From assembly GCF_014197915.1 (NCBI RefSeq), contig NZ_JACIGK010000005.1, positions 110,788 through 174,787 of the forward strand: a DNA stretch of 64,000 nt, read 5' to 3'. Shown one piece after another: positions 40,228 through 49,750 of this stretch. Positions within the stretch are counted from its first letter, which is position 1, and each line of letters starts with the position of its first letter. Source of the DNA: Roseospira visakhapatnamensis (GTDB taxonomy: Bacteria > Pseudomonadota > Alphaproteobacteria > Rhodospirillales > Rhodospirillaceae). The translations under genes were made by a program, and so were the position numbers. The notes beneath the pieces are model-generated. The model did no database searches. It was not told the origin of the DNA and was given only the letters and a program-made list of their open reading frames with translations.

Positions 40228-41161
40228 GTCTCCGTTCCTCCTCGTTCCCGTCTGGGGCCGTTTCCGGCTTTTTTCGGTGTGCCACGCGCGTCCTTTCGCG
40301 CCGTGCGGCTCGCGGTCGCGCGCGGCTCCTGTTCCGTTCCGTCTCTTCCGTCGCGCCCGGGGCGCGATCTGAAGCCTTCCCTGTTGTCCGGCCCCGTTCT
40401 TCTTCGACCTTGCCGTCCCGGTTCTGGCCCGGTTCTGGTGTTCGGGTCGTGATGATGGCCCACATTCCGGCACTGGGGTTTCGGCTCAAACCGGCCCAAA
40501 CCCCGCGTGAGGAGTACCTCCCCATGGCGGTCGAGTAATTTCATAACCGAGCCGGGGGCCGTCGCGCAATAAAATTGGTTGCGCATGCGAAGGAGGACTC
40601 GGGTCGGCGCCCTCCCGGACGAACCACACGACGCTATCGAAAGGCGGGACTCCCCGCGATGCACACCGAAAAAACCCTAAAAATGACCGGAGATACTCAA
40701 GAAAAGGTCCGGCGACCTCCCAAAGGTCACGACGACAACGGAGCGGCCGCCTCACCGCTGGCCAAAACTCGACCGTGCGGCACCGTCCATCACGATTAAG
40801 AGTATAGCGCTTTTCCGCCCCAAATTGCAATACAACTTTCACATATCTTAAGACTAGCACCAAATGGCGGAGCCCGAAGCCCTCCAACCCCTATCAAATG
40901 TCACCTTCTTGCTTGTCCGGAATAACCATCTCCCCCACTCAGGTCCCGTGTCACGGACCCATGCCCGTTTACGAAACAAAACGATCTCAAAGACTCGGGC
41001 ATTTCGCGGACGGCCTCGGGACTGGCATCCTGGCGCGCCGCGGCCTACGTTGAAGCCCATCCCCGTTCGCGAGGCCCCCACGCCACGCCCCCAACCCGCA
41101 TCCCCCGCCCATGGTTCGCCCCATGGCCTGCCTCATGTTCGGCAAAGAGGATACCGCCCCC
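40228..41161. other. 934-base intergenic region between phaZ and the EI24 gene
   Basis: No convincing gene is visible. An inverted repeat GCGCAA-N9-TTGCGC lies at 40564-40584, about 340 bases upstream of phaZ, in an AT-richer patch that could hold the phaZ promoter. A second AT-rich patch (40795-40860) precedes a stretch with no coding bias. A GAAGGAGG sequence at 40589 is not followed by a plausible start codon. Confidence 0.5.
40564..40584. promoter_or_regulatory. inverted repeat upstream of phaZ
   Basis: GCGCAA and TTGCGC flank a nine-base AT-rich centre (TAAAATTGG). PHA-responsive regulators (PhaR) bind TGC/GCA-containing dyads, so this could be a PhaR site for phaZ. The match is to a loose pattern only. 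Confidence 0.3.
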
Positions 41162-41839
41162 ATGCTGATCACCGCCTTCGCCAAGGCCGTCGCGCAAGTC
41201 AGCGACCCCCGCGTGCGCCGCCCCCTGATGCTCAGCCTCGGCCTCACCGCCGGCTGCTATGTGGCCCTGGTGATCGCCTTGTGGGTGGGCCTGGGCTCGG
41301 TGGAGGTGATCCAGCCGGCTTGGCTGGACACCGTGATCGACATCGCCAGCGGCCTGGGCGCCATCATCGTGGCGCTGATCTTCGTCCCCGTGGTGGTCAC
41401 CGCCTTTGTCGGCCTGTTCCTGGAGCAGGTGGCCGACGCGGTCGAGGCCCGCCACTACCCCACCCTGCCGCCCCCCCGCGACGTGCCGATGACCGAAAGC
41501 ATCCTGGGGGCCGCGTCCTTCGCCGGAACCGCCCTGCTGCTGAACCTGGCGGCGCTGCCGTTGTACATCCTCATGCCGGCGGCCAACGTGGTGCTGTTCC
41601 TGCTGTTGAACGGCTACCTGCTGGGACGGGAGTACCAGGAAATGGTGGCCGCCCGGCGTCAGACCAGCGCCGAGATGCGCGCCGACCGGCGCCGCCATCG
41701 CAAGACGCTGACACTGGCCGGCATGGCCATCGCCGGCATGATGGTGGTGCCGGTCGTCAACCTGCTGGCGCCCCTGGTGGCCACGGCCTTCATGGTCCAC
41801 GTCGTGCAGGCGTTGCGGGCCGAGCCGTCGTCCGCGTAA
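41162..41839 (+). CDS. EI24-domain (CysZ-like) membrane protein
   Basis: The 225-residue integral membrane protein starts MLITAFAKAVAQVSDPRVRR, the usual opening of EI24/DUF540 proteins. Hydrophobic segments lie at about 20-45, 60-85, 110-150 and 190-215. CysZ members import sulfate, but this branch is not tied to sulfate genes here. The ATG at 41162 has AGAGGAT upstream. It is followed by a bactofilin gene in the same direction. Confidence 0.8.
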   Translation: MLITAFAKAVAQVSDPRVRRPLMLSLGLTAGCYVALVIALWVGLGSVEVIQPAWLDTVIDIASGLGAIIVALIFVPVVVTAFVGLFLEQVADAVEARHYPTLPPPRDVPMTESILGAASFAGTALLLNLAALPLYILMPAANVVLFLLLNGYLLGREYQEMVAARRQTSAEMRADRRRHRKTLTLAGMAIAGMMVVPVVNLLAPLVATAFMVHVVQALRAEPSSA

Positions 41840-41953
41840 TCTGTCGGCGGTCGGACAGGCTCCCGCGCATCCGCCGCGCCGGGGCCTGGTCCGTCGTGAC
41901 TCCACCACCGATCTCGTTCCACCGTGATCTTTTCAGGAAGGGACCGTCCACCG

Positions 41954-42598
41954 ATGGCGTTCTTCAATTCCCCCCAGCAGGGCCGGCCGTCCGGCGGTGT
42001 CCAGGGCTCCGTTGACGGCGACCGCGTCGAGGCCAGTGGCGACGGCAAGGGCGGTGGGTTCCAGCCGCCGGATACGGGACCGGTGAGTTCGCCCAGCTTC
42101 AAGCCCGGGGTCCCGGTCAAGCCGCAGACCGGCGCCTACCGTCCGGAACCGCCGCTGCACGGGCGGACCGAGACGCCCAAGAGCCCGTCGCCGGACAGCG
42201 AGCCGGCCAGCCTGTCGCCGCCCGGCCTGACGCCCGCGCCGTCCGTCGGCCGCGACAGCGGCGAGGCCAAGAACCTGATCGTCGGCCGGGGCATCCAGCT
42301 CAACGGTCAGATCAGCGCCTGCGACCGCCTGGTGGTGGAAGGCACGGTGGAGGCCGACCTGAACGACGCCGAGGCCATCGAGGTCGCCGAGAGCGGCCTG
42401 TTCCGGGGCACCGCCTCGATTCAGGAGGCGGACATCTCCGGACGCTTCGAGGGCAACCTGATCGTCAAGCGGCGCCTGACGCTGCGCGCCGGGGGCCGCA
42501 TTGAGGGCAACGTGCAGTACGCCGCCATCGTGGTGGAGGAAGGCGGCCAGATTCGCGGCCAGATGGACGTCCTCGGCGGCACCGCGAGCGGGGACTGA
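41954..42598 (+). CDS. bactofilin
   Basis: The 214-residue cytoskeletal protein has about 105 residues of Pro/Gly/Ser-rich N-terminus, then a bactofilin beta-helix (NLIVGRGIQLNGQISACDRL, GTVEADLNDAEAIEVAESG, DISGRFEGNLIVKRRL). Bactofilins form non-polar filaments used in shape, stalk or polar positioning. The N-terminal tail is longer than in many family members and may bind the membrane or partners. AGGAAGGGA precedes the ATG. No peptidoglycan M23 peptidase gene, a frequent partner, is adjacent. Confidence 0.9.
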   Translation: MAFFNSPQQGRPSGGVQGSVDGDRVEASGDGKGGGFQPPDTGPVSSPSFKPGVPVKPQTGAYRPEPPLHGRTETPKSPSPDSEPASLSPPGLTPAPSVGRDSGEAKNLIVGRGIQLNGQISACDRLVVEGTVEADLNDAEAIEVAESGLFRGTASIQEADISGRFEGNLIVKRRLTLRAGGRIEGNVQYAAIVVEEGGQIRGQMDVLGGTASGD

Positions 42599-42615
42599 GC
42601 GGTCATTGGACACGC

Positions 42616-42626
42616 GGGGGGGGGGG
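42616..42626. repeat. run of eleven G
   Basis: A homopolymer of 11 G lies 18 bases after the bactofilin stop, in non-coding sequence. It is prone to slippage and to sequencing error. Confidence 0.8.
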
Positions 42627-42709
42627 CGATCCGTGACACGCCCCCACCCCGCCCCGGCCTCCAGCAACCGCCTCTCGTGGTGCCCCGCCCTACGGGCTCG
42701 CCGGCGTCG

Positions 42710-43600
42710 TCATGAGACCTCGGCCGCGCGCCAGTGCGCCGCAAGGGTATCGGCGATGACCCTGAAGAGGGTCGCGGGAAGCGCGTGCCCCAGCGAGTCG
42801 ATCGTCACCAGCGTCGCCCCGGGAATACTGTCGGCAAGATGCTTACCGTGTGGCGGCGGGTTGAGCGGATCCTGTCCCGCCTGCAGGATCAGCACCGGGA
42901 TCGAGATGGCGCGAAGCCCCGACGCCCGCGAGAGCGCAACCGGCGTTGCCCGGGCGTGGTTGGTGGCCGGCACGTGGGTTCCGCACCGCGCCGTGTCCCG
43001 CCGTTCACGCCCCCTGTAGTCGGCGTCGTCGAACGGCAGGGCGTCACCCGCCAGCAGTCGCCATTGCCGCACGCGCCGGTCCAGTTCCGTGCGTTGATCG
43101 GCGGCCGGTGGCTCGAACGCGCGCAAGACCTCCACCCTCGGCCCCGGCAACCCGCCGGAGACGGATGCGCCGACCAGGGCGGCCCGATAGGCCGTGGCGA
43201 AGTCCACGTCCAGGGCAGCCGTCATCATGGCCGTCATGGAGATCAGTCGATCCGGGTGGTCGATGGCCAGAAGCTGCGCGATGGTTCCGCCCAGCGACAG
43301 CCCCACCACATGGGCACGAGAAACACCCAATCCATCAAGGACCGCCACCGCGTCACGACTCAGGTCTTCGACGCTGTACGGGGACCCATCAAAATCGACC
43401 TTGCTCGAAAGACCGGTGTCACGGTGGTCGTATCGGATGACGCGGCGCCCGGTTTCGGCCAGCCGATCCACCAACGGATCCGGCCACATCATCGCCGTGG
43501 CATTGGCGCCAGAGATCAGGAGAACGGGCGTCCCCCGATCGTCGCCTCTGGAGTCCGTCCAGATCCTGACGTCCCCGCTCTCGATGATCCGCGTCGACAT
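42710..43600 (-). CDS. alpha/beta-hydrolase
   Basis: The 296-residue hydrolase has an alpha/beta fold with nucleophile elbow GLSLGG (S102), an acid in LILQAGQDPLNPP and the histidine in SLGHALP. RYDHRDTGLSS near residue 60 is typical of RdmC-like esterases. Substrate unknown. GC content is slightly lower than in its neighbours. It follows trpS by 55 bases in the same direction. Confidence 0.85.
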   Translation of the reverse strand: MSTRIIESGDVRIWTDSRGDDRGTPVLLISGANATAMMWPDPLVDRLAETGRRVIRYDHRDTGLSSKVDFDGSPYSVEDLSRDAVAVLDGLGVSRAHVVGLSLGGTIAQLLAIDHPDRLISMTAMMTAALDVDFATAYRAALVGASVSGGLPGPRVEVLRAFEPPAADQRTELDRRVRQWRLLAGDALPFDDADYRGRERRDTARCGTHVPATNHARATPVALSRASGLRAISIPVLILQAGQDPLNPPPHGKHLADSIPGATLVTIDSLGHALPATLFRVIADTLAAHWRAAEVS

Positions 43601-43655
43601 GAGCCGGTCTCCTCGTCTCCAGACACGCGGATCACCACAGGCGGCGGGCCCCCGC

Positions 43656-44654
43656 TCACACCCGCAGGAAGCCGACGGTCTCGTAGACCTCGTCCAGCAC
43701 CGGACCGGCGATGGTCTGGGCGCGCGCCGCGCCGCGCCGCAGCACCGCGTCCACCTCGTCCGGGTGGGCGAGCAAACGCGCCATCTCGGCGGTCATGGGC
43801 CCCAGCGTCTCCACCGCCAAATCGGTCAGCGCCTGCTTGAACTGGCTGAAGGCCCAGCCGCCGGTCTCCGACAGCACCGCCTCGGGACTGGTGTCCGACA
43901 GGGCGGCGTAGATGCCCACCAGGTTGGCCGCCTCCGGCCGCGTTTCCAGGCCGGCGATCTCCGAGGGCAGCGGTTCCGGGTCGGTCTTGGCCTTGCGGAT
44001 CTTCTGGGCGATCAGGTCGGCGTCGTCGGTCAGGTTGATGCGCGAGAAGTCCGAGGGATCGGACTTGCTCATCTTCCTGGTGCCGTCGCGCAACGACATG
44101 ACGCGGGTGGCCGCGCCCAGGATCAGCGGTTCGGTCAGCGGGAACACCTCGCGGCCGAAGTCGTTGTTGAACTTCTGGGCGGCATCCCGGGTCAGTTCCA
44201 GATGCTGCTTCTGGTCCTCGCCGACCGGCACATGGGTGGCCTTGTACAGCAGGATGTCGGCGGCCATCAGCGCCGGATAGGCGAATAGGCCGACCGAGGC
44301 GTTCTCCTTGTGCTTGCCGGCCTTTTCCTTGAACTGGGTCATGCGGTTCATCCAGCCCATGCGGACCACGCAGTTGAGCACCCAGGCCAGTTGCGCGTGC
44401 CCGGGCACCGCCGACTGGTGGAAGATGACGCACGCCTCGGGATCGATGCCGGCGGCGAGAAAGGCGGCGGTCACCTCGCGCGTGGTGCGGGTCAGGTCCG
44501 CCGGATCCTGCCACTGCGTGATGGCGTGCTGGTCCACCACGCAGAAGATGCTTTCGTACTCCCGCTGCAAGCGCACCCAATTGCGAATGGCGCCCAAATA
44601 GTTGCCCAGGTGCAGGTTTCCGGTCGGCTGGACGCCGGAGAAGATGCGCTTCAT
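43656..44654 (-). CDS. trpS: tryptophanyl-tRNA synthetase
   Basis: This 332-residue class I synthetase charges tRNA-Trp. The HIGH-type motif is GNLHLGNYL (12-20) and KMSKS lies at about 194-198 in [25 protein letters not shown] is the tryptophan/ATP-site helix. The start is the ATG at 44652-44654 ([12 protein letters not shown]) with GAGGATCC upstream. Length is normal. Confidence 0.97.
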   Translation of the reverse strand: MKRIFSGVQPTGNLHLGNYLGAIRNWVRLQREYESIFCVVDQHAITQWQDPADLTRTTREVTAAFLAAGIDPEACVIFHQSAVPGHAQLAWVLNCVVRMGWMNRMTQFKEKAGKHKENASVGLFAYPALMAADILLYKATHVPVGEDQKQHLELTRDAAQKFNNDFGREVFPLTEPLILGAATRVMSLRDGTRKMSKSDPSDFSRINLTDDADLIAQKIRKAKTDPEPLPSEIAGLETRPEAANLVGIYAALSDTSPEAVLSETGGWAFSQFKQALTDLAVETLGPMTAEMARLLAHPDEVDAVLRRGAARAQTIAGPVLDEVYETVGFLRV

Positions 44655-44892
44655 GGATGCGGGATCCTCGTGGGAAGGGAACAACACGTCCCGACGGGGG
44701 GACGGATGTGGGCCTAGACCAATCGCCGGCCCCGGTCAACGGCGGGGTCCGGCGTGACATTCCCGGGGGCGCCCCCCTCGACGGCGCCCCCTCGCGGGAC
44801 CACGTGAGTCACGCGGGGCACACACGTCATCCGTCACAAGGCCCCGCGCCGGCCCCGTCAGAGGGCCGTTCACGACAGGGAGGACTCCCCCC

Positions 44893-45585
44893 ATGACGTT
44901 CTGGTCCATGACTCGGCGCCGATCCCCGTTATCCCACGCCACGGCCATCGCCCCCGCCACGCGGCCGGGTCGTCGCCTCCGGCCGTTGCTGCCGACCGGT
45001 CCCCTGGCCCTATCCCTGGCCCTGCTGTGGACCCTGACCACGGCCCAGGCCGCCCACGCCGCCGGCTGGACGCTGGATCCCGATGCCTCGACCCTCAGCT
45101 TCGGCTCCATCAAGGCCGGCCATATCGGCGAGGTCCACGAGTTCCGCGCCCTCAGCGGCACTGTGGACGACTCGGGCGCGGTCGACGTGGTCATCGACCT
45201 GGCCTCGGTCAGCACCGGAATCGACCTGCGCGACGACCGCATGCGCGACATGCTGTTCAACGTCGCCACGTTCCCGGTGGCCCGGATCACGGCCCAGGTG
45301 CCGGTGAGCGATCTGGCCGACCTGCCGGTGGGCGAGAGCGTGGAGCGCGACGTCACCGCCAAGCTGTCGCTGATGGGCGAGGCTCACGACCTGCCCCTGC
45401 CGCTGGCGGTCACACGGCTGAGCGAGAACCGGATCCTGGTCCGGCCGCTGCGCCTGGTGATGGTGCAGGCCGACGACTACGCCGTCGCCGAGGGCATCGA
45501 GAAGCTGCGCGCGGTGGCCGGGCTGGACCAGATCAGCATGGTCGTCCCGGCGACCTTCGCGGCCACGTTCGTCCGGGGCGAGTAG
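44893..45585 (+). CDS. YceI-family periplasmic lipid-binding protein
   Basis: The 230-residue exported protein has a long basic N-terminus, a hydrophobic core (PLALSLALLWTLTTA) and probable signal cleavage near AAHAA (about 57). The YceI lipocalin-like barrel follows (WTLDPDASTLSFGSIKAGHI, then SVSTGIDLRDDRMRDMLF and KLSLMGEAHDLPLPL). Family members bind isoprenoid lipids; the ligand here is unknown. GGGAGGA precedes the ATG. Confidence 0.9.
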   Translation: MTFWSMTRRRSPLSHATAIAPATRPGRRLRPLLPTGPLALSLALLWTLTTAQAAHAAGWTLDPDASTLSFGSIKAGHIGEVHEFRALSGTVDDSGAVDVVIDLASVSTGIDLRDDRMRDMLFNVATFPVARITAQVPVSDLADLPVGESVERDVTAKLSLMGEAHDLPLPLAVTRLSENRILVRPLRLVMVQADDYAVAEGIEKLRAVAGLDQISMVVPATFAATFVRGE

Positions 45586-45594
45586 GTCCGCCCC

Positions 45595-46764
45595 TCACAA
45601 CAGCCGCAACTGATCGCCCGGACGGGGCGGCGGGGCGAAGCGATCGCATGCCAGCTCCGGCGCCCGGTCGGACAAGCCCAGGCGCGCGCGCGCCACGGCG
45701 AACCGCCGGGCGAGCAGGCGCGCCTGTTCGCCCGCGCCGCGCATGCGCACATGAAAACGCCCCGGATCACCGGACCCGGTGCGATGGGCATCGATCAGGC
45801 TCATCACGCGCCGCGCGCGGTCCGGCGCGTGCGCCTCCAGCCACTCCCGGAACAGGCCCTCCACCTCACCGGGCAGACGCACCAGGGTATAGCCCGCCTG
45901 ACGCGCGCCGGCGCCGGCCGCCGACTCCAGGATGCGCTCCACCTCGGCATCGGTCAGGCCCGGAATCACCGGCGCCACCAACACCATCGCCGGCACGCCG
46001 GCCTCGCTCAGCCGCCGAATCGTCCGCAAGCGCGCCGCCGGCGGGCTGGCGCGGGGCTCCAGGCGGCGGGCCAGATCGCGGTCGAGGGTGGTGATCGACA
46101 GCGCCACGGCCACCAGCCGGCGGCCCGCCATGTCGGCCAGCAGGTCCAGATCGCGGTCGACCAGCGCCGACTTGGTGGTGATGGTCAGGGGGTGGTGGAA
46201 AGCCGACAGCACCCCCAGCACCTGACGCATCAGGCCCAGGCGCCGCTCGACCGGCTGATAGGGATCGGTGTTGGTGCCGAAGGCGATGGGCGCCGGGCGG
46301 TAGCCGGGTTTGCGCAAGGCGGCCTCAAGCTGCGCGGCCGCGTCGGGCTTGTGAAACAGCCGGGTCTCGAAGTCCAGCCCCGGCGACAGGCCCAGGTAGG
46401 CATGGGTGGGACGGGCGTAGCAGTAGATGCAGCCGTGCTCGCAGCCCCGGTACAGGTTGACCGAGCGGTCGAAGGGAACGTCGGGGGACCTGTTGCGGGT
46501 CAGCACCGCGCGGCTGTGGTCCACCTCCAGCCGGGTGCGCGGGGACGGCGGCGGCCCCCAGGGATCCTCACAAGGGTCCTCCCAGGCGTCGTCCCCACCC
46601 CCCTCGGACTCTCCCGGGCGGCCCCGCCGGGCGCGGTCGAGGGTCCCCCAGCCGTCGTCCTCGGCGTCATGGCGCACCGCCTCGAAACGCCCGTCCGGAT
46701 TGGACCGGGCGCCGCGCGTGTCCGAAGACCGGACGTCGGAAGGCCGGGGTCGGTGCGGTATCAT
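45595..46764 (-). CDS. PA0069-family radical SAM protein
   Basis: The 389-residue protein has the 4Fe-4S motif CEHGCIYC (C108, C112, C115) in the YRGCEHGCIYCYARPTHAY context of PA0069/SplB-like proteins. TNTDPYQPVE and ALSITTLDRDLARRLEPR follow. The reaction is not established. About 75 low-complexity residues precede the core. I chose the ATG at 46764; an ATG ten codons earlier lacks a ribosome-binding site. It is convergent with the yceI gene, 9 bases apart. Confidence 0.85.
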   Translation of the reverse strand: MIPHRPRPSDVRSSDTRGARSNPDGRFEAVRHDAEDDGWGTLDRARRGRPGESEGGGDDAWEDPCEDPWGPPPSPRTRLEVDHSRAVLTRNRSPDVPFDRSVNLYRGCEHGCIYCYARPTHAYLGLSPGLDFETRLFHKPDAAAQLEAALRKPGYRPAPIAFGTNTDPYQPVERRLGLMRQVLGVLSAFHHPLTITTKSALVDRDLDLLADMAGRRLVAVALSITTLDRDLARRLEPRASPPAARLRTIRRLSEAGVPAMVLVAPVIPGLTDAEVERILESAAGAGARQAGYTLVRLPGEVEGLFREWLEAHAPDRARRVMSLIDAHRTGSGDPGRFHVRMRGAGEQARLLARRFAVARARLGLSDRAPELACDRFAPPPRPGDQLRLL

Positions 46765-47027
46765 CCCCGTCACATGGACCGGTTTCGCGAACATTTCAAG
46801 AACAAAATCATGGGACCATCACCCGGACATCGCCCGTCACGCGACAGGCGACGCCGCGAAAACCGCATTGAGGGGGTCCCGCCCGGCGCACTAGACTGCG
46901 CGCCGTCCACCCCCGGCGCGGGTCCGGCGCCCCGGCCTGTTCGCCCGATGTCCCCGGCCGGCCTCTCGCGGCGTCCTCCAACCCGTCCCGGCCTCCCTCG
47001 GCCCTCCCTCCGCAAGGAACCGTCCTC

Positions 47028-47627
47028 ATGGGATTCTTGGCTCTCGGCATCGTCCTGTTCTTCCTCGCGCATGGGCTTCCGATGATGTCCATCCAGCGCG
47101 ACCGCCTGGTGGCCCGCCTCGGCGCGGGTCCCTACAAGATGCTGTTTTCCCTGGTGTCGCTGGCCGGCCTCGGCCTGATGATCTACGGCATGGCCACCGG
47201 CCCCTTCCTGCCCGGCTACGCCCATCCGGCCTGGGGCCAGTACGCGACGCTGGCGCTGATGCCGCTGGCGTTCATTCTGCTGGTGGCCGCTTACGTGCCA
47301 TCCAACATCAAGCGCTGGACGGTCCACCCGATGACCCTGGGCATCCTGGTGTGGGCGGGCGCGCACCTGCTGTCCAACGGCGACCGGATGTCGGCGATGT
47401 TGTTCGGGTCCTTCACCATCTACGCGCTCGTCAACCTGCTGAGCCAGGTGGCCCGGCCGCAACCGGCCCGCGTCGCGCCCCAGCCCTGGTCGCGGGATGC
47501 CCTGGTGGTGGCCATCGGCCTCGTGCTGATGCTGATCATGACCGGCGCGCACCACATCCTGTTCGGCGTCTCCGCCCTGCCGTGGCTGTTCGGCGCCGAG
47601 CCGGCATTGCCCTCGCTCTCCCAGTAG
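47028..47627 (+). CDS. NnrU-family membrane protein
   Basis: The 199-residue integral membrane protein has about six hydrophobic segments. NnrU landmarks are a GLPMMSIQRDRLVARLGAGP-type start, the VHPMTLGILVWAGAHLLSNG segment and HHILFG near the end. NnrU was named from denitrification clusters, but its relatives also occur in carotenoid and electron-transport contexts. No nitric-oxide gene is nearby. AAGGAACCG precedes the ATG. Confidence 0.88.
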   Translation: MGFLALGIVLFFLAHGLPMMSIQRDRLVARLGAGPYKMLFSLVSLAGLGLMIYGMATGPFLPGYAHPAWGQYATLALMPLAFILLVAAYVPSNIKRWTVHPMTLGILVWAGAHLLSNGDRMSAMLFGSFTIYALVNLLSQVARPQPARVAPQPWSRDALVVAIGLVLMLIMTGAHHILFGVSALPWLFGAEPALPSLSQ

Positions 47628-47715
47628 GCCGGCCCGAGAGGCCGACCCCGGCGGTCATGCCGTGTCCCGGACCGGATCGAGTCGAGTCGGCCCGGGACAT
47701 CCCCTCGAGTCCCCA

Positions 47716-47738
47716 GGCCCGGCAAAAGCTGCCGGGCC
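47716..47738 (+). terminator. hairpin between nnrU and the flagellar operon
   Basis: GGCCCGGCA and TGCCGGGCC form a perfect 9-bp stem with loop AAAGC, 88 bases after the nnrU stop. There is no clean T-tract, so termination is plausible but not certain. Confidence 0.45.
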
Positions 47739-47739
47739 G

Positions 47740-47756
47740 TTAAGGAGTTCTTTAAC
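47740..47756 (+). promoter_or_regulatory. CtrA-like box upstream of fliF
   Basis: TTAA-N8-TTAAC lies 144 bases upstream of the fliF start. The CtrA consensus is TTAA-N7-TTAAC, so spacing is one base too long. TTAA is rare in this GC-rich DNA and the fliF operon is a classical CtrA target in Caulobacter, which supports the reading. Confidence 0.4.
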
Positions 47757-47899
47757 CGCCCGCGCTAGCCTTCTGAATGGCTGGGGCCGGCGACTCCCGC
47801 GGCGCGGACGTCCAAGACGGCGCCGCCGCGCGGACACCACGGATCCTGGCGCTCCCCTCCCCGCCCAGGGCGCCCGGCGCCAACCAGAGGGTCCGTGAC

Positions 47900-49546
47900 G
47901 TGAACGGCTTCCTGCAACAACTCTCCAGCCTGGGTCCCCGGCGTCTGGCGCTCATCGCGGGCCTGGCGGCGGCGTTGATCGCCATGGCCGTCTACTTCGC
48001 CTCGCGCGTCGCCACGCCACAGTACGAACTCCTCTACAGCGGCCTTCAGCAGCCCGAGGCGGAAGCCATCGTGCGCCAGCTGGAGCAGGAGAACGTGCCC
48101 TATCAACTCACCAACGAGGGCACGGAGATCCGCGTGCCCGCCGACCAGCGCGACCGCCAGCGTCTGAACACCGCCGAACTGGCGGTGGGGGGCGGCGCCT
48201 CGGTCGGCTACGAGGTGTTCGACGACAGCAGCGCGCTCGGCTCCACCAGCTTCATTCAGAACGTCAACCTGGTGCGCGCGCTGGAGGGCGAACTGGCCCG
48301 CACCATCCGCGCTATCGACGGCGTGCGCAACGCGCGCGTGCATCTGGTTCTGTCCAAGCGCGAGGTGTTCTCGCGGGAGATGAACGAGCCGTCGGCCTCG
48401 GTGCTGCTGTCCACCGGAGGACGCCGTCTGGACCCCGGCCAGGTGGTCGCCATTCAGAACCTCATCGCCGCCGCCGTGCCGCGCATGACCCTGGACCGCG
48501 TCTCGATCACCGACGATCGCGGCCAGTTGCTGACACGCGGCATGGACAGCGACGGCAGCCTGGCCGCCGCCACCCGGGAACAGGCCCGGCTTGCCAAGGA
48601 GCATCAGCTCACCCGCGCCGTCGAGGACATGCTGACCCGCACCCTGGGTCCCGGCAAGGTGCACGCCGAGGTCCGCGCCGGCATGAACTTCGACCGCGTG
48701 GTCACCAACGAGGAGATTTACGACCCCGACACCCAGGTGGCCCGCTCCACCGTCACGGTCGAGGAAAACGCCCAGTCCACCGACAGCGAGCCGACCCCCG
48801 TGACCGTCGGCCAGAACCTGCCCGAGGGCCAGTTCAACCAGACCGGAGCCGCCTCCTCCTCCACCAGCGAGAACCGCACCGAGGAAACGGTCAACTACGA
48901 GATCTCGCGCAAGGTGGTCAATCAGGTGCGCGAAAGCGGCATGATCGATCGCCTCAGCGTCGCCGTGGTCGTGGACGGCATCACCACCACCGCCGCCGAC
49001 GGCACCCGGACCTACGAGCCGCGCTCGGCGGAGGACATGGAGCGGATCACCGCCCTGGTGCGCGCCGCCGTGGGCTACGACGACCAGCGCGGCGACCAGA
49101 TCACCGTTGTGAACGAGCAGTTCGCGGACCTGGAGGATCTGTTCGGGGATGAGGACGCGTGGTCCTTCATGGGCTTCACCAAGGACGAGATCATGCGCAT
49201 GGCCGAGGGCCTGGGCGTGGCCATCGTCGCCATCCTGGTCATCCTGCTGGTGGTGCGCCCGCTGGTCACCCGCGCCTTCGAGAGCCTGCCCTCCGGCGCC
49301 GACGGCGGGGGAACCGGCCTGCTGGCGGCCGAGGCCGCCGGCGCGCCGCAACTGACCGGCCCGGCCACCGCGCCGGTGCCCATCGGCCTCGGCGACGACA
49401 TGGAGGATACCGAGGAGTTGATCGACATCGAGAAGGTGGAGGGTCGGGTCAAGGCCTCCAGCCTGCGCAAGATCGGCGAGATCGTGGACAAGCACCCGGA
49501 AGAGGCGCTCAGCATCGTTCGCAACTGGCTGTACCAGGACGCCTAG
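47900..49546 (+). CDS. fliF: FliF, flagellar MS-ring protein
   Basis: The 548-residue protein forms the membrane ring on which the basal body assembles. The first membrane segment is at about 14-34 and the second near 430-452 (VAIVAILVILLVVRPLV). Between them lie the ring-building motifs ELLYSGL and GSTSFIQNVNLVRALEGELA. The C-terminal KVEGRVKASSLRKIGEIVDK contacts FliG. I start at GTG 47900 with AGAGGG upstream, because the sequence before it shows no family resemblance. It is the first gene of the flagellar operon. Confidence 0.95.
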   Translation: MNGFLQQLSSLGPRRLALIAGLAAALIAMAVYFASRVATPQYELLYSGLQQPEAEAIVRQLEQENVPYQLTNEGTEIRVPADQRDRQRLNTAELAVGGGASVGYEVFDDSSALGSTSFIQNVNLVRALEGELARTIRAIDGVRNARVHLVLSKREVFSREMNEPSASVLLSTGGRRLDPGQVVAIQNLIAAAVPRMTLDRVSITDDRGQLLTRGMDSDGSLAAATREQARLAKEHQLTRAVEDMLTRTLGPGKVHAEVRAGMNFDRVVTNEEIYDPDTQVARSTVTVEENAQSTDSEPTPVTVGQNLPEGQFNQTGAASSSTSENRTEETVNYEISRKVVNQVRESGMIDRLSVAVVVDGITTTAADGTRTYEPRSAEDMERITALVRAAVGYDDQRGDQITVVNEQFADLEDLFGDEDAWSFMGFTKDEIMRMAEGLGVAIVAILVILLVVRPLVTRAFESLPSGADGGGTGLLAAEAAGAPQLTGPATAPVPIGLGDDMEDTEELIDIEKVEGRVKASSLRKIGEIVDKHPEEALSIVRNWLYQDA

Positions 49547-49555
49547 CGCGGCGAC

Positions 49556-49582
49556 GCCGTCAAGGAGACCATCCTTGACGGC
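49556..49582 (+). promoter_or_regulatory. strong hairpin in the fliF-fliG gap
   Basis: GCCGTCAAGGA and TCCTTGACGGC pair perfectly over 11 bp with loop GACCA, starting ten bases after the fliF stop. No T-tract follows, so it may stabilise the fliF mRNA or attenuate readthrough rather than terminate. An AT-richer stretch with TTTTGAAACA then precedes fliG. Confidence 0.6.
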
Positions 49583-49750
49583 ATGAGTCGTTGCACAACA
49601 TTTTGAAACACGTGCACTTTTGATCCTGGCAAAAGAACGCGGACAGCATCTTTCTGTCTGGAGTCGGTGCACGAGGGGCCGGACCCGAGAACCGCCGGAC
49701 AGCCGTCCGGACCAGACACCGCCAGAACCCGCCTTACGGGAGACGTCATC

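Noticed and set aside
40257..40274. GCCG-TTTC-CGGC followed by six T, a terminator-like sequence
   Set aside because: The stem has only four pairs and no plus-strand gene ends nearby; it lies in the phaZ leader.
40575..40887. Short open frames on both strands upstream of the EI24 gene
   Set aside because: No start with a plausible ribosome-binding site, poor codon bias and no domain.
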